DNA of 43,818 bases from assembly GCF_000718305.1 (NCBI RefSeq), contig NZ_JOFQ01000036.1, positions 1 through 43,818 of the forward strand, in the 5' to 3' direction. Shown here piece after piece: positions 14,055 through 21,465 of the stretch (position 1 is the first letter of the stretch; every line of letters starts with the position of its first letter). Made by a program: the position numbers and the translations under genes. The stretch comes from Streptomyces niger (GTDB lineage: Bacteria; Actinomycetota; Actinomycetes; Streptomycetales; Streptomycetaceae). The notes below the pieces were generated by a model, which searched no databases, was not told the origin of the DNA, and saw nothing but the letters and a program-made list of their open reading frames with translations.

Positions 14055-16322
14055 ATGACCGTGGAGCCCATACGGGCCCGCACCGTGGTCGGCGGTGGCG
14101 CCATCGGCGGCACCCTCGCGTTCGCACTGGCACGCGCCGGACACCCCGTCACCCTCGTCGACAGCGACCGGGCCCATGTCGCCGCCATCCGCGAGCACGG
14201 GCTGCGCATGTTGCGCCACGACGGCGCCACAGACATCGCCCACCTGCAGGCCTGCACCCCCGAGGAGTTCGAAGGGCCCCTGCACGAGGTGCTGTTGGCG
14301 GTGAAGGCCCAGGCCACCGAGACCGCCATCCGCTGGATCGCGCCCCGCCTGGCGGCGGACGGATTCGTCGTCTCCGTACAGAACGGCTTCAACGAACCGC
14401 TCATCGCCGAGCACATCGGGGCCGCCCGCACCGTCGCGGCGTTCGTCAACATCTTCGCCGACGTCGCCGAGCCCGGCATGATCCGCGACGGCGGCCCCGG
14501 CGCCCTCGTCATCGGTGCGCCGGACGGCGCCCCCACCGGTGACCGGGTGCGCGCCCTGATCGCCGATCTGCATCCCGGTACGGGCGCCGAGACGAGCGAC
14601 AACGTCGAGGGCTACCTGTGGGCCAAGGCCGGCTTCGGCGCCATGCTGGCGGCGACCGCGCTCGCCGACGACGCGATGGCCGACCTCATCGACCGGCACC
14701 CCGCCGCCATGCACACCGTGGCCCAGGAAGTCTTCGACGTCGCCGATGCGCTCGGCGTGCGGCTGGAGCCGTTCGACGCCTTCGATGCCCTGGCCTTCCG
14801 GCGCTCCGCCGACCCCGCCGCGCGGGCGGACGCCACCGCACGGCTGACCGCGTGGCTGCGTACCCAGCCCAAGAACCGCAGCGGCATCTGGCGCGACCTG
14901 GCCGTACGCCACCGCCCCATCGAGGTCACGACCCACTACGAAACCGTCTTCGCGGAGGCCGGACGGGCCGGGGTCACCACCCCCGTACTGCACGCCGTGG
15001 TCGGCGGTCTGAAGGAGCTGGAGGGGGCACCGGAAGGCATGAGCGAAGCCCGCCTGGATGCCCTGGACGCACTCGCCGCGGGGCATGCCTCGGGGTGTGC
15101 CGCCGAGGGTGCCCCGCAGCCCGCCACGGAGCTGCCAACGCAACCGGCCCTCGCCCCGGAAGAGGCCGAGGCGGTGCACGCCTGGCTGACCGCGCACCAG
15201 GAGGACATGGTTGCCGATCTGGCCGCCTACACCCGTCTGGAGAGCCCCAGCGACGATCCCGAGGCCCTGCGGGCCTGTCTGCGGTGGCTACGGCAATGGC
15301 TCGATACGGCGCTCGGCGCGCCCGACGCCGAGGAACTGCTGCCCCAGGAGGGAGCGGGCGACATCCTGATACGCCGCTACGCCGCCACCGGCCCGGCGGG
15401 CGACAGCGACCCACGGCCACTGCTGCTGCTGTGCCACTACGACACCGTCTGGCCCACCGGAACACTCGCTCAGTGGCCCTTCCGCTGCGAGGGCGACCTG
15501 ATCACCGGGCCCGGTGTCTTCGACATGAAGGCCGGGCTGGTGCAGGCCGTATGGGCACTGCGCGCACTGGACGCCCTGAGCCTGCCGCGCCCCGCCTGCA
15601 CTCTGCTGCTCAACGGTGACGAGGAGACCGGCAGCCTCGCTTCCAGCGAAACCATCATCGCCGAAGCCCGCGCCTCTCGCGCCGCGTTCGTCTTCGAAGC
15701 CAGCGCCGAGGGCGCCCTGAAGACCGCACGTAAGGGGGTCGGCCTCTTCCGCCTCACCGTGCAGGGCCAGGAGGCCCACGCCGGGCTTGACCCCACCGCC
15801 GGAGCCAGCGCCGTCCACGAGGCCGCCCACCAGATCCTCGATCTCGCCGATCTCACCGACCTCGCTGCCGGTACCAGCGTCAATGTCGGTGTCGTGCACG
15901 GTGGGACCCGCAGCAACGTCACCGCCGGGCAGGCCGTCGCCGATCTCGATGTCCGGGTGGCCAACGCGGCCGAACAACAACGCATCACCGCAGCCCTAGC
16001 GGTACGGGAACCTGCGAACCCCGGAACCACGGTGCGGGTCACCGGCGACTGGAACCGTCCGGTCTTCGAACGCACCCAAGGCGTCGCCGATCTCTACACG
16101 CTGGCCCGCGCCTGCGCCGCACCGCTCGGCCTCGATCTGCGCGAGGCCGCCGTGGGCGGAGCCAGCGACGGCAACTTCGTTCAGACCGCGGGCACGCCGG
16201 TACTCGACGGACTCGGCGCCGTCGGCGGCGGCGCACACGCCCGTACCGAACACGCCACCGTATCCGGCATGACCACCCGCGCCGCCCTCACCGCATCCCT
16301 CCTGACCTGCTTCACCTCCTGA
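14055..16322 (+). CDS. Fusion of a ketopantoate-reductase-like domain with an M20 amidohydrolase
   Basis: 755 residues in one uninterrupted frame. Residues 1 to about 345 form an ApbA/PanE-like enzyme: VVGGGAIGGTLAFALARAG (NADP site), SVQNGFNEP, and the catalytic-Lys region GYLWAKAGFGAMLAATAL, where the Asn residues usually found after that Lys are replaced by Gly and Ala. Residues about 370-755 form an M20 metallopeptidase of the CPG2/glutamate carboxypeptidase type: LLCHYDTVWPTG (metal His and Asp), GPGVFDMKAGLVQ, NGDEETGS (catalytic Glu pair), GGASDGNF and GGGAHARTEH. An Ala/Pro-rich linker (about 345-368) joins them. I know these as separate proteins and do not recall this fusion. The likely role is hydrolysis of an amide plus oxidation or reduction of the product. 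The stop lies inside a 17-bp repeat array. Confidence 0.88.
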   Translation: MTVEPIRARTVVGGGAIGGTLAFALARAGHPVTLVDSDRAHVAAIREHGLRMLRHDGATDIAHLQACTPEEFEGPLHEVLLAVKAQATETAIRWIAPRLAADGFVVSVQNGFNEPLIAEHIGAARTVAAFVNIFADVAEPGMIRDGGPGALVIGAPDGAPTGDRVRALIADLHPGTGAETSDNVEGYLWAKAGFGAMLAATALADDAMADLIDRHPAAMHTVAQEVFDVADALGVRLEPFDAFDALAFRRSADPAARADATARLTAWLRTQPKNRSGIWRDLAVRHRPIEVTTHYETVFAEAGRAGVTTPVLHAVVGGLKELEGAPEGMSEARLDALDALAAGHASGCAAEGAPQPATELPTQPALAPEEAEAVHAWLTAHQEDMVADLAAYTRLESPSDDPEALRACLRWLRQWLDTALGAPDAEELLPQEGAGDILIRRYAATGPAGDSDPRPLLLLCHYDTVWPTGTLAQWPFRCEGDLITGPGVFDMKAGLVQAVWALRALDALSLPRPACTLLLNGDEETGSLASSETIIAEARASRAAFVFEASAEGALKTARKGVGLFRLTVQGQEAHAGLDPTAGASAVHEAAHQILDLADLTDLAAGTSVNVGVVHGGTRSNVTAGQAVADLDVRVANAAEQQRITAALAVREPANPGTTVRVTGDWNRPVFERTQGVADLYTLARACAAPLGLDLREAAVGGASDGNFVQTAGTPVLDGLGAVGGGAHARTEHATVSGMTTRAALTASLLTCFTS

Positions 16323-16378
16323 CCAGCTTCACCTCCTGACCTACTTCACCTACTGACCAGCTTCACTTCCTGCAGCCT
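16311..16378 (+). repeat. 17-bp tandem repeat carrying the fusion-gene stop codon
   Basis: Four copies of TTCACCTCCTGACCAGC (16311-16327, 16328-16344, 16345-16361, 16362-16378, the last divergent). The gene stop TGA (16320-16322) is in copy 1. Because 17 is not a multiple of three, the copies supply stops in other frames too. Confidence 0.92.
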
Positions 16379-16452
16379 GCCATCGCCCCGGCCGGGCCGA
16401 CCGACACACCCGGCCGGGCTCAGTGGGCAGGGCAAGGTGGGGATGGGCGACC

Positions 16453-17193
16453 TCAGACCGGCTTGCGCCACACGGAGATGTGCTTCGCCGAATCCTGGGT
16501 GAACGGCGCCCCGTCCCAGTCAGCGACGCGCCGTTCCAGTTCGAGCCCCGCGATCCGCGCCATCAGGTCGAGCTCCGCCGGCCACGCGTACCGATGCCGG
16601 GAGCTGTCGCGGCGGTAGCGGCTGTCCTCGCCATCGTGGGTGAAGTGATGTGAGACGAGTACCTGCTCGACGAGGTCGAAGGTGTCGAAGCCCAGGTGCT
16701 GCTCGGAGACGTCGAACGGCACCGCGACCTGCCCGGGCGGCAGGAAGCGCAACGGCGGCACACCCAGCTCGATGACGAATCGGCCGCCAGGCGCCAGGTG
16801 ACGTGCGGCGTTGCGGAAGCACTCGACCTGCTCGTCCTGCGTCAGCAGGTTCGTGATCGTGTTGTAGACGAGATAGACCAGGGTGAACTGGCCAGGGACG
16901 ACGGTCGTGGCCATGTCGCCGACGGCGACCGGGAGCGTTTCTTCGTCCACCTTGCGCCGCAGGACCGCTGCCATGTGCTCGGACAGCTCGATGCCCACAA
17001 CGGGCACGCCACGTTCCCGGAGTGGTACGCCCACTCGCCCGGTCCCGATGGCGAACTCCAACGCCCGCCCGTCCCCGGCGAGTTCGGCGAGGAAAGCGAC
17101 CGTAGGCCCGAGCACAGCGGCCGAGGACATCTCGCCCTCCTCGGCGTCGTAACGATCGGCGGTCACACGGCTCCACAGCTCACTACTCGTCAC
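16453..17193 (-). CDS. Class I SAM-dependent methyltransferase
   Basis: 246 residues. The Rossmann-type motif I is FAIGTGRVGVPLRERG (residues about 46-61), followed by VVGIELSEHMAAVLRRK (acidic residue for the ribose of SAM), VAVGDMATT (motif II region) and YLVYNTITNLLTQDEQ, then LAPGGRFVIELGVPP. This is a common Streptomyces stand-alone methyltransferase of Methyltransf_25 type, and the acceptor is unknown. It reads in the same direction as the MarR gene, whose stop lies 42 bp upstream, so the two could be cotranscribed. No signal peptide or membrane segment is seen. Confidence 0.88.
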   Translation of the reverse strand: MTSSELWSRVTADRYDAEEGEMSSAAVLGPTVAFLAELAGDGRALEFAIGTGRVGVPLRERGVPVVGIELSEHMAAVLRRKVDEETLPVAVGDMATTVVPGQFTLVYLVYNTITNLLTQDEQVECFRNAARHLAPGGRFVIELGVPPLRFLPPGQVAVPFDVSEQHLGFDTFDLVEQVLVSHHFTHDGEDSRYRRDSSRHRYAWPAELDLMARIAGLELERRVADWDGAPFTQDSAKHISVWRKPV

Positions 17194-17235
17194 GAGCGGT
17201 CACTTTGCCGGTCCGGCGAGGAGTTGTCCACGCAA

Positions 17236-17895
17236 TTACGAGTGGCCCCCTCCCCCGCCCCGTTGCCCCTCATTCGCTGCCTGTGAAGGTCGCGGCGGGC
17301 GTTCCATACGGGAGAGCCAGGTGGTGAGCAGCGTTTCGAGGGACTCGGCCTCGGCGGGTGTCAGCAGATCCAGCAGGCGGCGTTCGTTGTGCATGTGGTC
17401 GGTGAAGGCCTGGTCGATCAGTTCGCGTCCAGGCCTGGTGAGGGCGACGATCCGGCCCCGCTGATCGTCGCCGGACCGGCGGCGGGTGACGAGTCCGGCG
17501 CGCTCCAGGCGGTCGATTCTCTTCGTCATCGCGCCGGTGGTGACCATGGTGTGCGCGGCGAGCTCGCCGGGTGCCCGCTCGTAGGGCTCACCGGCGCGAC
17601 GCAGTGCGCACAGGACGTCGAACTCCCCCTCACCGAGACCGTAGCGGCCGTAGACGATACAGAGTTCCTCGGTGAGCCGGTCGGCCAGGCGGTGCAGTCG
17701 GCCGATCACTCCTTGTGGGCTGACGTCGAGGTCGGGCCGTTCGCGGCGCCAGTCGGCCTGGATGCTCGCCACGCGGTCCAACGGTTGCGCCGGTTCCATC
17801 GACGGCGATTGCCGGTGCGACGGCGATTGCCGGGGTGATGACGATCGCCCGGATGACGGTGATTGCCGGGGTGACGGTGATTGCCGGGGTTCCAT
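17236..17895 (-). CDS. MarR-family regulator with repeat-expanded N-terminus
   Basis: 219 residues from the ATG at 17895. The winged-helix core (about residues 60-190) shows LADRLTEELCIVYGRYGLGEGEFDVLCALRRAG, AAHTMVTTGAMTKRIDRLERAGLVTRR and DQRGRIVALTRPGRELI, the MarR recognition helix and wing. The first 35 residues are repeats of the type RQSPSP, encoded by five 18-bp DNA repeats. MEP occurs both before and after this array, so the expansion seems to have arisen just behind the start codon. The gene is divergent from the EamA transporter, with two palindromes in between. It probably represses both genes and responds to an exported compound. Confidence 0.88.
   Translation of the reverse strand: MEPRQSPSPRQSPSSGRSSSPRQSPSHRQSPSMEPAQPLDRVASIQADWRRERPDLDVSPQGVIGRLHRLADRLTEELCIVYGRYGLGEGEFDVLCALRRAGEPYERAPGELAAHTMVTTGAMTKRIDRLERAGLVTRRRSGDDQRGRIVALTRPGRELIDQAFTDHMHNERRLLDLLTPAEAESLETLLTTWLSRMERPPRPSQAANEGQRGGGGGHS
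17803..17892 (-). repeat. Five 18-bp tandem repeats at the 5' end of the marR gene
   Basis: Units at 17803, 17821, 17839, 17857 and 17875, with plus-strand consensus CGGTGATTGCCGGGGTGA. They are in frame and encode the Arg/Gln/Ser/Pro N-terminus. Confidence 0.92.
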
Positions 17896-17905
17896 GGATG
17901 CATAG

Positions 17906-17944
17906 TAGCTTCCCTGGAAGCTATATTGACTTCCGTGGAAGCTA
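17906..17944. promoter_or_regulatory. Two MarR operators
   Basis: Site 1, TAGCTTCCCTGGAAGCTA (17906-17923), is a perfect 18-bp palindrome. Site 2, TGACTTCCGTGGAAGCTA (17927-17944), has the same form with one imperfect arm. The centres are 21 bp apart, two helical turns, which places the bound dimers on the same face. Site 2 contains the GGAAG ribosome site of the EamA gene (ATG 17947). Confidence 0.85.
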
Positions 17945-17946
17945 AT

Positions 17947-18897
17947 ATGCGCTGGGTGGCGCTGACCGCAGTCGCGCCGGTGGCCTGGGGAACCAACTAC
18001 TTCGTCACGCACGAGTTCCTCCCGGCCGACCGCCCGCTCTACGGGGCCGCCCTGCGGGCACTGCCCGCCGGCCTCATCCTGCTGGCCCTGCGCAGACAGC
18101 GGCCGCGCGGTGCCTGGTGGTGGCGGTTCGCGGTGCTCGGGCTGCTCAACATGAGCGTGTTCTTCGTCCTCGTCTATGCCGCCTCACAACTGCTTCCGAC
18201 GAGCGTCGCCTCGATCGTCATGGCGGTCTCGCCGCTGACGATGATGCTCATCGCCTGGCCCCTGGTCTCCGAGCGGCCCAGCATCGTGCACCTGGCGGCC
18301 GCCGCGGTGGGGCTCGGCGGGGTCTGCCTCATGCTGTTCACGGGGGTACGCGGGACCAGCATGGCGGGAGTCCTTGCCTCGGCCGCCGCCATGCTCGTCT
18401 CCTCCTTCGGGCACATCCTGACCAAACGATGGAGTGCGGGGGCCGACGTACTCACCTCGACCGCCTGGCAACTCACCGCCGGAGGCCTGTTCCTGCTCCC
18501 GGTCGCCGCAGCCGTGGAGGGCCCGCCACCCGCACCTTCCCCACCGACGCTCCTCGCCTTCGGCTACGTCGCCCTGGTCGCCACCGCGCTCGCCTTCGTC
18601 GCCTGGTTCACCGGGCTACGGCACCTGCCGGCGGGTACCGTCGGCCTGATCGGACTGCTCAACCCGGTGACAGGCGTGCTGCTCGGCACGGTGGTCGCCG
18701 GAGAGGTACTGACCGCCCAGCAGGTGTGCGGACTACTTCTGGTCCTGGCCGGAGTCGTCCTGGGCCGACCCCGGCCCCAACCCCGACCCCGGCCCCGGCC
18801 CCGGCACGGATGGCGGTTCTCGGGTCCGGCTTCGGCGCGCAGGCCGACGCGAGCGAAGCCGGACGTCTCCCCTCCGATCGGTCAGCCGGGCAAGTGA
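17947..18897 (+). CDS. EamA-family (DMT) transporter
   Basis: 316 residues. About ten hydrophobic helices form two EamA repeats, starting WVALTAVAPVAWGTNYFVTHEFLPADRPLYGAALRALPAG and ending LINPVTGVLLG-type (here LLNPVTGVLLGTVVAGE). The start ATG is set by GGAAG 5 nt upstream, within a MarR operator. Members export amino acids, metabolites or toxic compounds. The C-terminus (about the last 45 residues) is a Pro/Arg run encoded by a CCCCGG-like repeat, followed by a polar tail outside the family domain. It is convergent with the GH3 gene, 12 bp apart. Confidence 0.9.
   Translation: MRWVALTAVAPVAWGTNYFVTHEFLPADRPLYGAALRALPAGLILLALRRQRPRGAWWWRFAVLGLLNMSVFFVLVYAASQLLPTSVASIVMAVSPLTMMLIAWPLVSERPSIVHLAAAAVGLGGVCLMLFTGVRGTSMAGVLASAAAMLVSSFGHILTKRWSAGADVLTSTAWQLTAGGLFLLPVAAAVEGPPPAPSPPTLLAFGYVALVATALAFVAWFTGLRHLPAGTVGLIGLLNPVTGVLLGTVVAGEVLTAQQVCGLLLVLAGVVLGRPRPQPRPRPRPRHGWRFSGPASARRPTRAKPDVSPPIGQPGK
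18765..18806 (+). repeat. CCCCGR hexanucleotide-like repeat at the end of the EamA gene
   Basis: About seven imperfect units of CCCCGG/CCCCGA/CCCCAA encode alternating Arg/Pro (RPRPQPRPRPRPRH) after the last membrane helix. Confidence 0.8.
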
Positions 18898-18909
18898 CAG
18901 TGACGGACG

Positions 18910-21465
18910 TCAAGCAGCATTCGACCGCTCCTGACGATGCGTTACGTAGAAGTCCGCATGCAGCCGCCGCCGGTGGTCCACCGTGCGTACCGGGCCGCTG
19001 AGGCGGACCCGGGCCGTCAGGCGGGTGTCCGTGCTGGAGGCGCTGAAGCGCAGTTCCAGATCGCCGGGTTCGACTATGCGGTGGCCGTCGCGGCCGGTGA
19101 AGGACGCCAGGTCGGCGGGGACGGTCGCGCGTACCTCCGCCTCCTCGCCCGGGGCGAGGTCGAGGCGTACGTACCCGATGAGGCGCTGGACGGGCTGGAC
19201 CACGGAGGCGACGGGATCGTGCAGGTACAGCTGGACCACCTCGGTGCCCGCGCGTGTGCCGGTGTTGCGTACGGTGCAGGCGACCTCGAACTCTTCGCCG
19301 GTGTCAGCCACTTCGCGAGCCGTGACGAGCTGGGACCAGTCGAAGGTGGTGTACGTCAGTCCGTGGCCGAAGCCGAAGGCGGGGGTGGGATCGATGTTGG
19401 AGACCTCGGTGGCGCGGCCGAGGCGGGCTGCGAGGTAGGTGGCGGGCTGTGCGTCCGGGAGCCTGGGCACGCTGACGGGGAGCCGGCCCGCCGGGGCCAC
19501 GCGTCCGCTGAGGACGGATGCGACGGCCCTCGTGCCCTCCTCACCGGGGAAGAACGTCTGGACGATGGCGGCGGCCTCGGTCGTCGCGCGTCCCAGGGCG
19601 TAGGGCCGGCCGGCGAGCAGGGTGAGGACGAGCGGAGTGCCGGTGTCCAGCAGTGTGTCGAGCAGCTGCTGCTGTACTCCGGGCAGGGCCAGGGAGCCGG
19701 CGTCACAGCCCTCGCCGCTGCTGCCGCGGCCGAAGAGCCCGGCCCGGTCGCCGAGTGAGACGATCACCAGGTCGGCGCTGCGGGCCAGCTCGACGGCCGC
19801 GGCGAAGCCGTCGGTTGCGGCGCCGTCGATGTCGCACCCGGCGGCGGTGACGACCTCGCTCTCGGGGAATTCGGCGGTCAGCGCCTCGTACAGTGTGGGG
19901 AGTTGGATGCCCGCGGGCACGTGTGGGTGCTGGCTGCCCACATGGACGGGGAAGGCGTAGCAGCCGAGTACCGCGGTGGGTGTGGCGGCGTTGGGTCCGA
20001 TGAGCGCGATGCGTGGTGGGGTGCGTTCGCCGTCCAACGGCAGCGTGCCGTCGTTGCGGAGGAGGACGATGGCCTGCTCGGCGACGCGGCGGGCCAGGGC
20101 ACGATTCTCCGCCGTGTCGAGGTCGACGGTGCCACGCAGACCGGTCGTCGCACCCGCATTGGTGTCGGCCTTACCCGCACTCGTAGCGGACGTAGCCGCG
20201 TCCGTGTCGGCGAGCACCGCCGGTGTCGGGTCCCAGTCCGCGTCGAGCAGCCCCAGCTGGGCCTTCTGTCTCAGAACCCGGTGCACGGCGCGGTCCACGA
20301 CCGCCTCGGACACCAGACCTTCGGCGAGCGCCGCGCGCAGCGGTGCGCCGAACGCCTTGACGGTGGGGAGTTCCACGTCGACGCCCGCGGTGAGTGCCGC
20401 GGCGGCGGCTTCGCCGAGGCTGCCGGCGACTCCATGCAGGGTCTGGAGGAAGGCGATCCCGAAGTAGTCGGCGACGACCGTTCCCTCGAAGCCCCAGGCA
20501 TCCCGGAGCAGGCCGGTGAGCAGCCGTTCGTCGGTCGCGGACGGGATGCCGTCGGTGTCGGTGTAGGCGTGCATCACCGAACGGACGCCACCTTCGCGCA
20601 CGGCCATCTCGAACGGCGGCAGGATGACGTCGGCGCGTTCTCTGGCACCCATGCCGACGGGAGCGAGGTTGCGTCCGGCGCGGGAGGCGGAGTAGCCGGC
20701 GAAGTGCTTGAGGGTGGCGACGATGCCGGCGGCCTCCAGGCCGCGTACATACGCGGTGCCGATCGTGCCGACGAGGTAGGGGTCCTCGCCGATGGTTTCC
20801 TCCACTCTCCCCCAGCGGGCGTCGCGCACGACGTCCAGGACCGGGGCGAGGCCCTGGTGGATGCCGACCGCGCGCAGGTCACGGCCGATCGCCCTCGCCA
20901 TCTCCTCGATGAGTACGGGGTTGAAGGTGGCGCCCCAGGAGAGGGGTACGGGGTAGGCGGTCGCACCCCAGGCGGCGAAACCCGCGAGGCACTCCTCGTG
21001 CGCGAGTGCCGGGATACCGAAGCGGTTCGCGGCGGCGATCCGGCGCTGGGTGCGCAGCAGCGACAGCGCGCCGAGTGCGGGGTCGACGGGGGTGGTCCCG
21101 AACGGCCGGGTCAGCTGGCCGAGCCCGTACGGCAGCAGGTCCTCCAGGGGCGCCGGCTCCTCCATGTCGTGCTGGTGCGGGGCGACTTCGGCGCCCTCGG
21201 CGGAGGCGCCGACCCACACCCCGAAGAGCTGGGCGATCTTCTCTTCCAGTGTCATCTCGGCGAGCAGGGCATCGGCCCGCTCCCCCGGCTCGCGGGCCGC
21301 GTCCCGCCACAGCGGGAGGCCGGTCGTTTCGGTGTGTTCGGCACGCTCGGTGCGTTGAGTGCGCTCGGCACGTGCGGCATGTTCGGTGTGGTCGGCGTGT
21401 TCGGTGCGTGCGGCGTGTTCGGTGTGTTCGGTGTGGTCGGTCGTTGCAGACACGTGGCCGGTCAC
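18910..21465 (-). CDS. Glycoside hydrolase family 3 (beta-xylosidase/beta-glucosidase)
   Basis: 851 residues from a GTG at 21465 that overlaps the stop of the upstream permease (GTGA), so translation is coupled. An upstream extension of the frame is antisense-like and not used. The N-terminal 45 residues are a His/Glu/Thr/Arg repeat. The GH3 barrel starts at EMTLEEKIAQLFGVW and includes GEDPYLVGTIG, ATLKHFAGY and the nucleophile region GTVVADYFGI. The second domain contains IVSLGDRAGLFGRGSSGEG and FFPGEEGTRAVASVLSGR, and a fibronectin-III-like C-terminus follows (GTRAGTEVVQLYLHDPV). No signal peptide is present, so it acts in the cytoplasm on imported oligosaccharides. The operon order resembles the bxl xylobiose system of Streptomyces. 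Confidence 0.92.
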   Translation of the reverse strand: MTGHVSATTDHTEHTEHAARTEHADHTEHAARAERTQRTERAEHTETTGLPLWRDAAREPGERADALLAEMTLEEKIAQLFGVWVGASAEGAEVAPHQHDMEEPAPLEDLLPYGLGQLTRPFGTTPVDPALGALSLLRTQRRIAAANRFGIPALAHEECLAGFAAWGATAYPVPLSWGATFNPVLIEEMARAIGRDLRAVGIHQGLAPVLDVVRDARWGRVEETIGEDPYLVGTIGTAYVRGLEAAGIVATLKHFAGYSASRAGRNLAPVGMGARERADVILPPFEMAVREGGVRSVMHAYTDTDGIPSATDERLLTGLLRDAWGFEGTVVADYFGIAFLQTLHGVAGSLGEAAAAALTAGVDVELPTVKAFGAPLRAALAEGLVSEAVVDRAVHRVLRQKAQLGLLDADWDPTPAVLADTDAATSATSAGKADTNAGATTGLRGTVDLDTAENRALARRVAEQAIVLLRNDGTLPLDGERTPPRIALIGPNAATPTAVLGCYAFPVHVGSQHPHVPAGIQLPTLYEALTAEFPESEVVTAAGCDIDGAATDGFAAAVELARSADLVIVSLGDRAGLFGRGSSGEGCDAGSLALPGVQQQLLDTLLDTGTPLVLTLLAGRPYALGRATTEAAAIVQTFFPGEEGTRAVASVLSGRVAPAGRLPVSVPRLPDAQPATYLAARLGRATEVSNIDPTPAFGFGHGLTYTTFDWSQLVTAREVADTGEEFEVACTVRNTGTRAGTEVVQLYLHDPVASVVQPVQRLIGYVRLDLAPGEEAEVRATVPADLASFTGRDGHRIVEPGDLELRFSASSTDTRLTARVRLSGPVRTVDHRRRLHADFYVTHRQERSNAA
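21325..21443 (-). repeat. Degenerate 9-bp repeat array encoding a His/Glu/Thr/Arg N-terminus
   Basis: GTGTTCGGT/GTGCTCGGC-like units (plus strand) cover about 120 bp at the start of the GH3 gene and encode HTEH, ARTEH and RAERT motifs outside the catalytic domain. Confidence 0.85.

Noticed and set aside
13941..15197. 418-residue minus-strand ORF opposite the fusion gene
   Set aside because: Shadow frame, Gly/Val/Asp-rich without motifs. The plus-strand frame has complete catalytic signatures.
14055..16322. Pantothenate amidohydrolase plus pantoate dehydrogenase as the function of the fusion
   Set aside because: Chemically attractive, but the reductase part lacks the Asn residues that follow the catalytic Lys in ketopantoate reductases, and the M20 type does not point to pantothenate. 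Kept only as a substrate to test.
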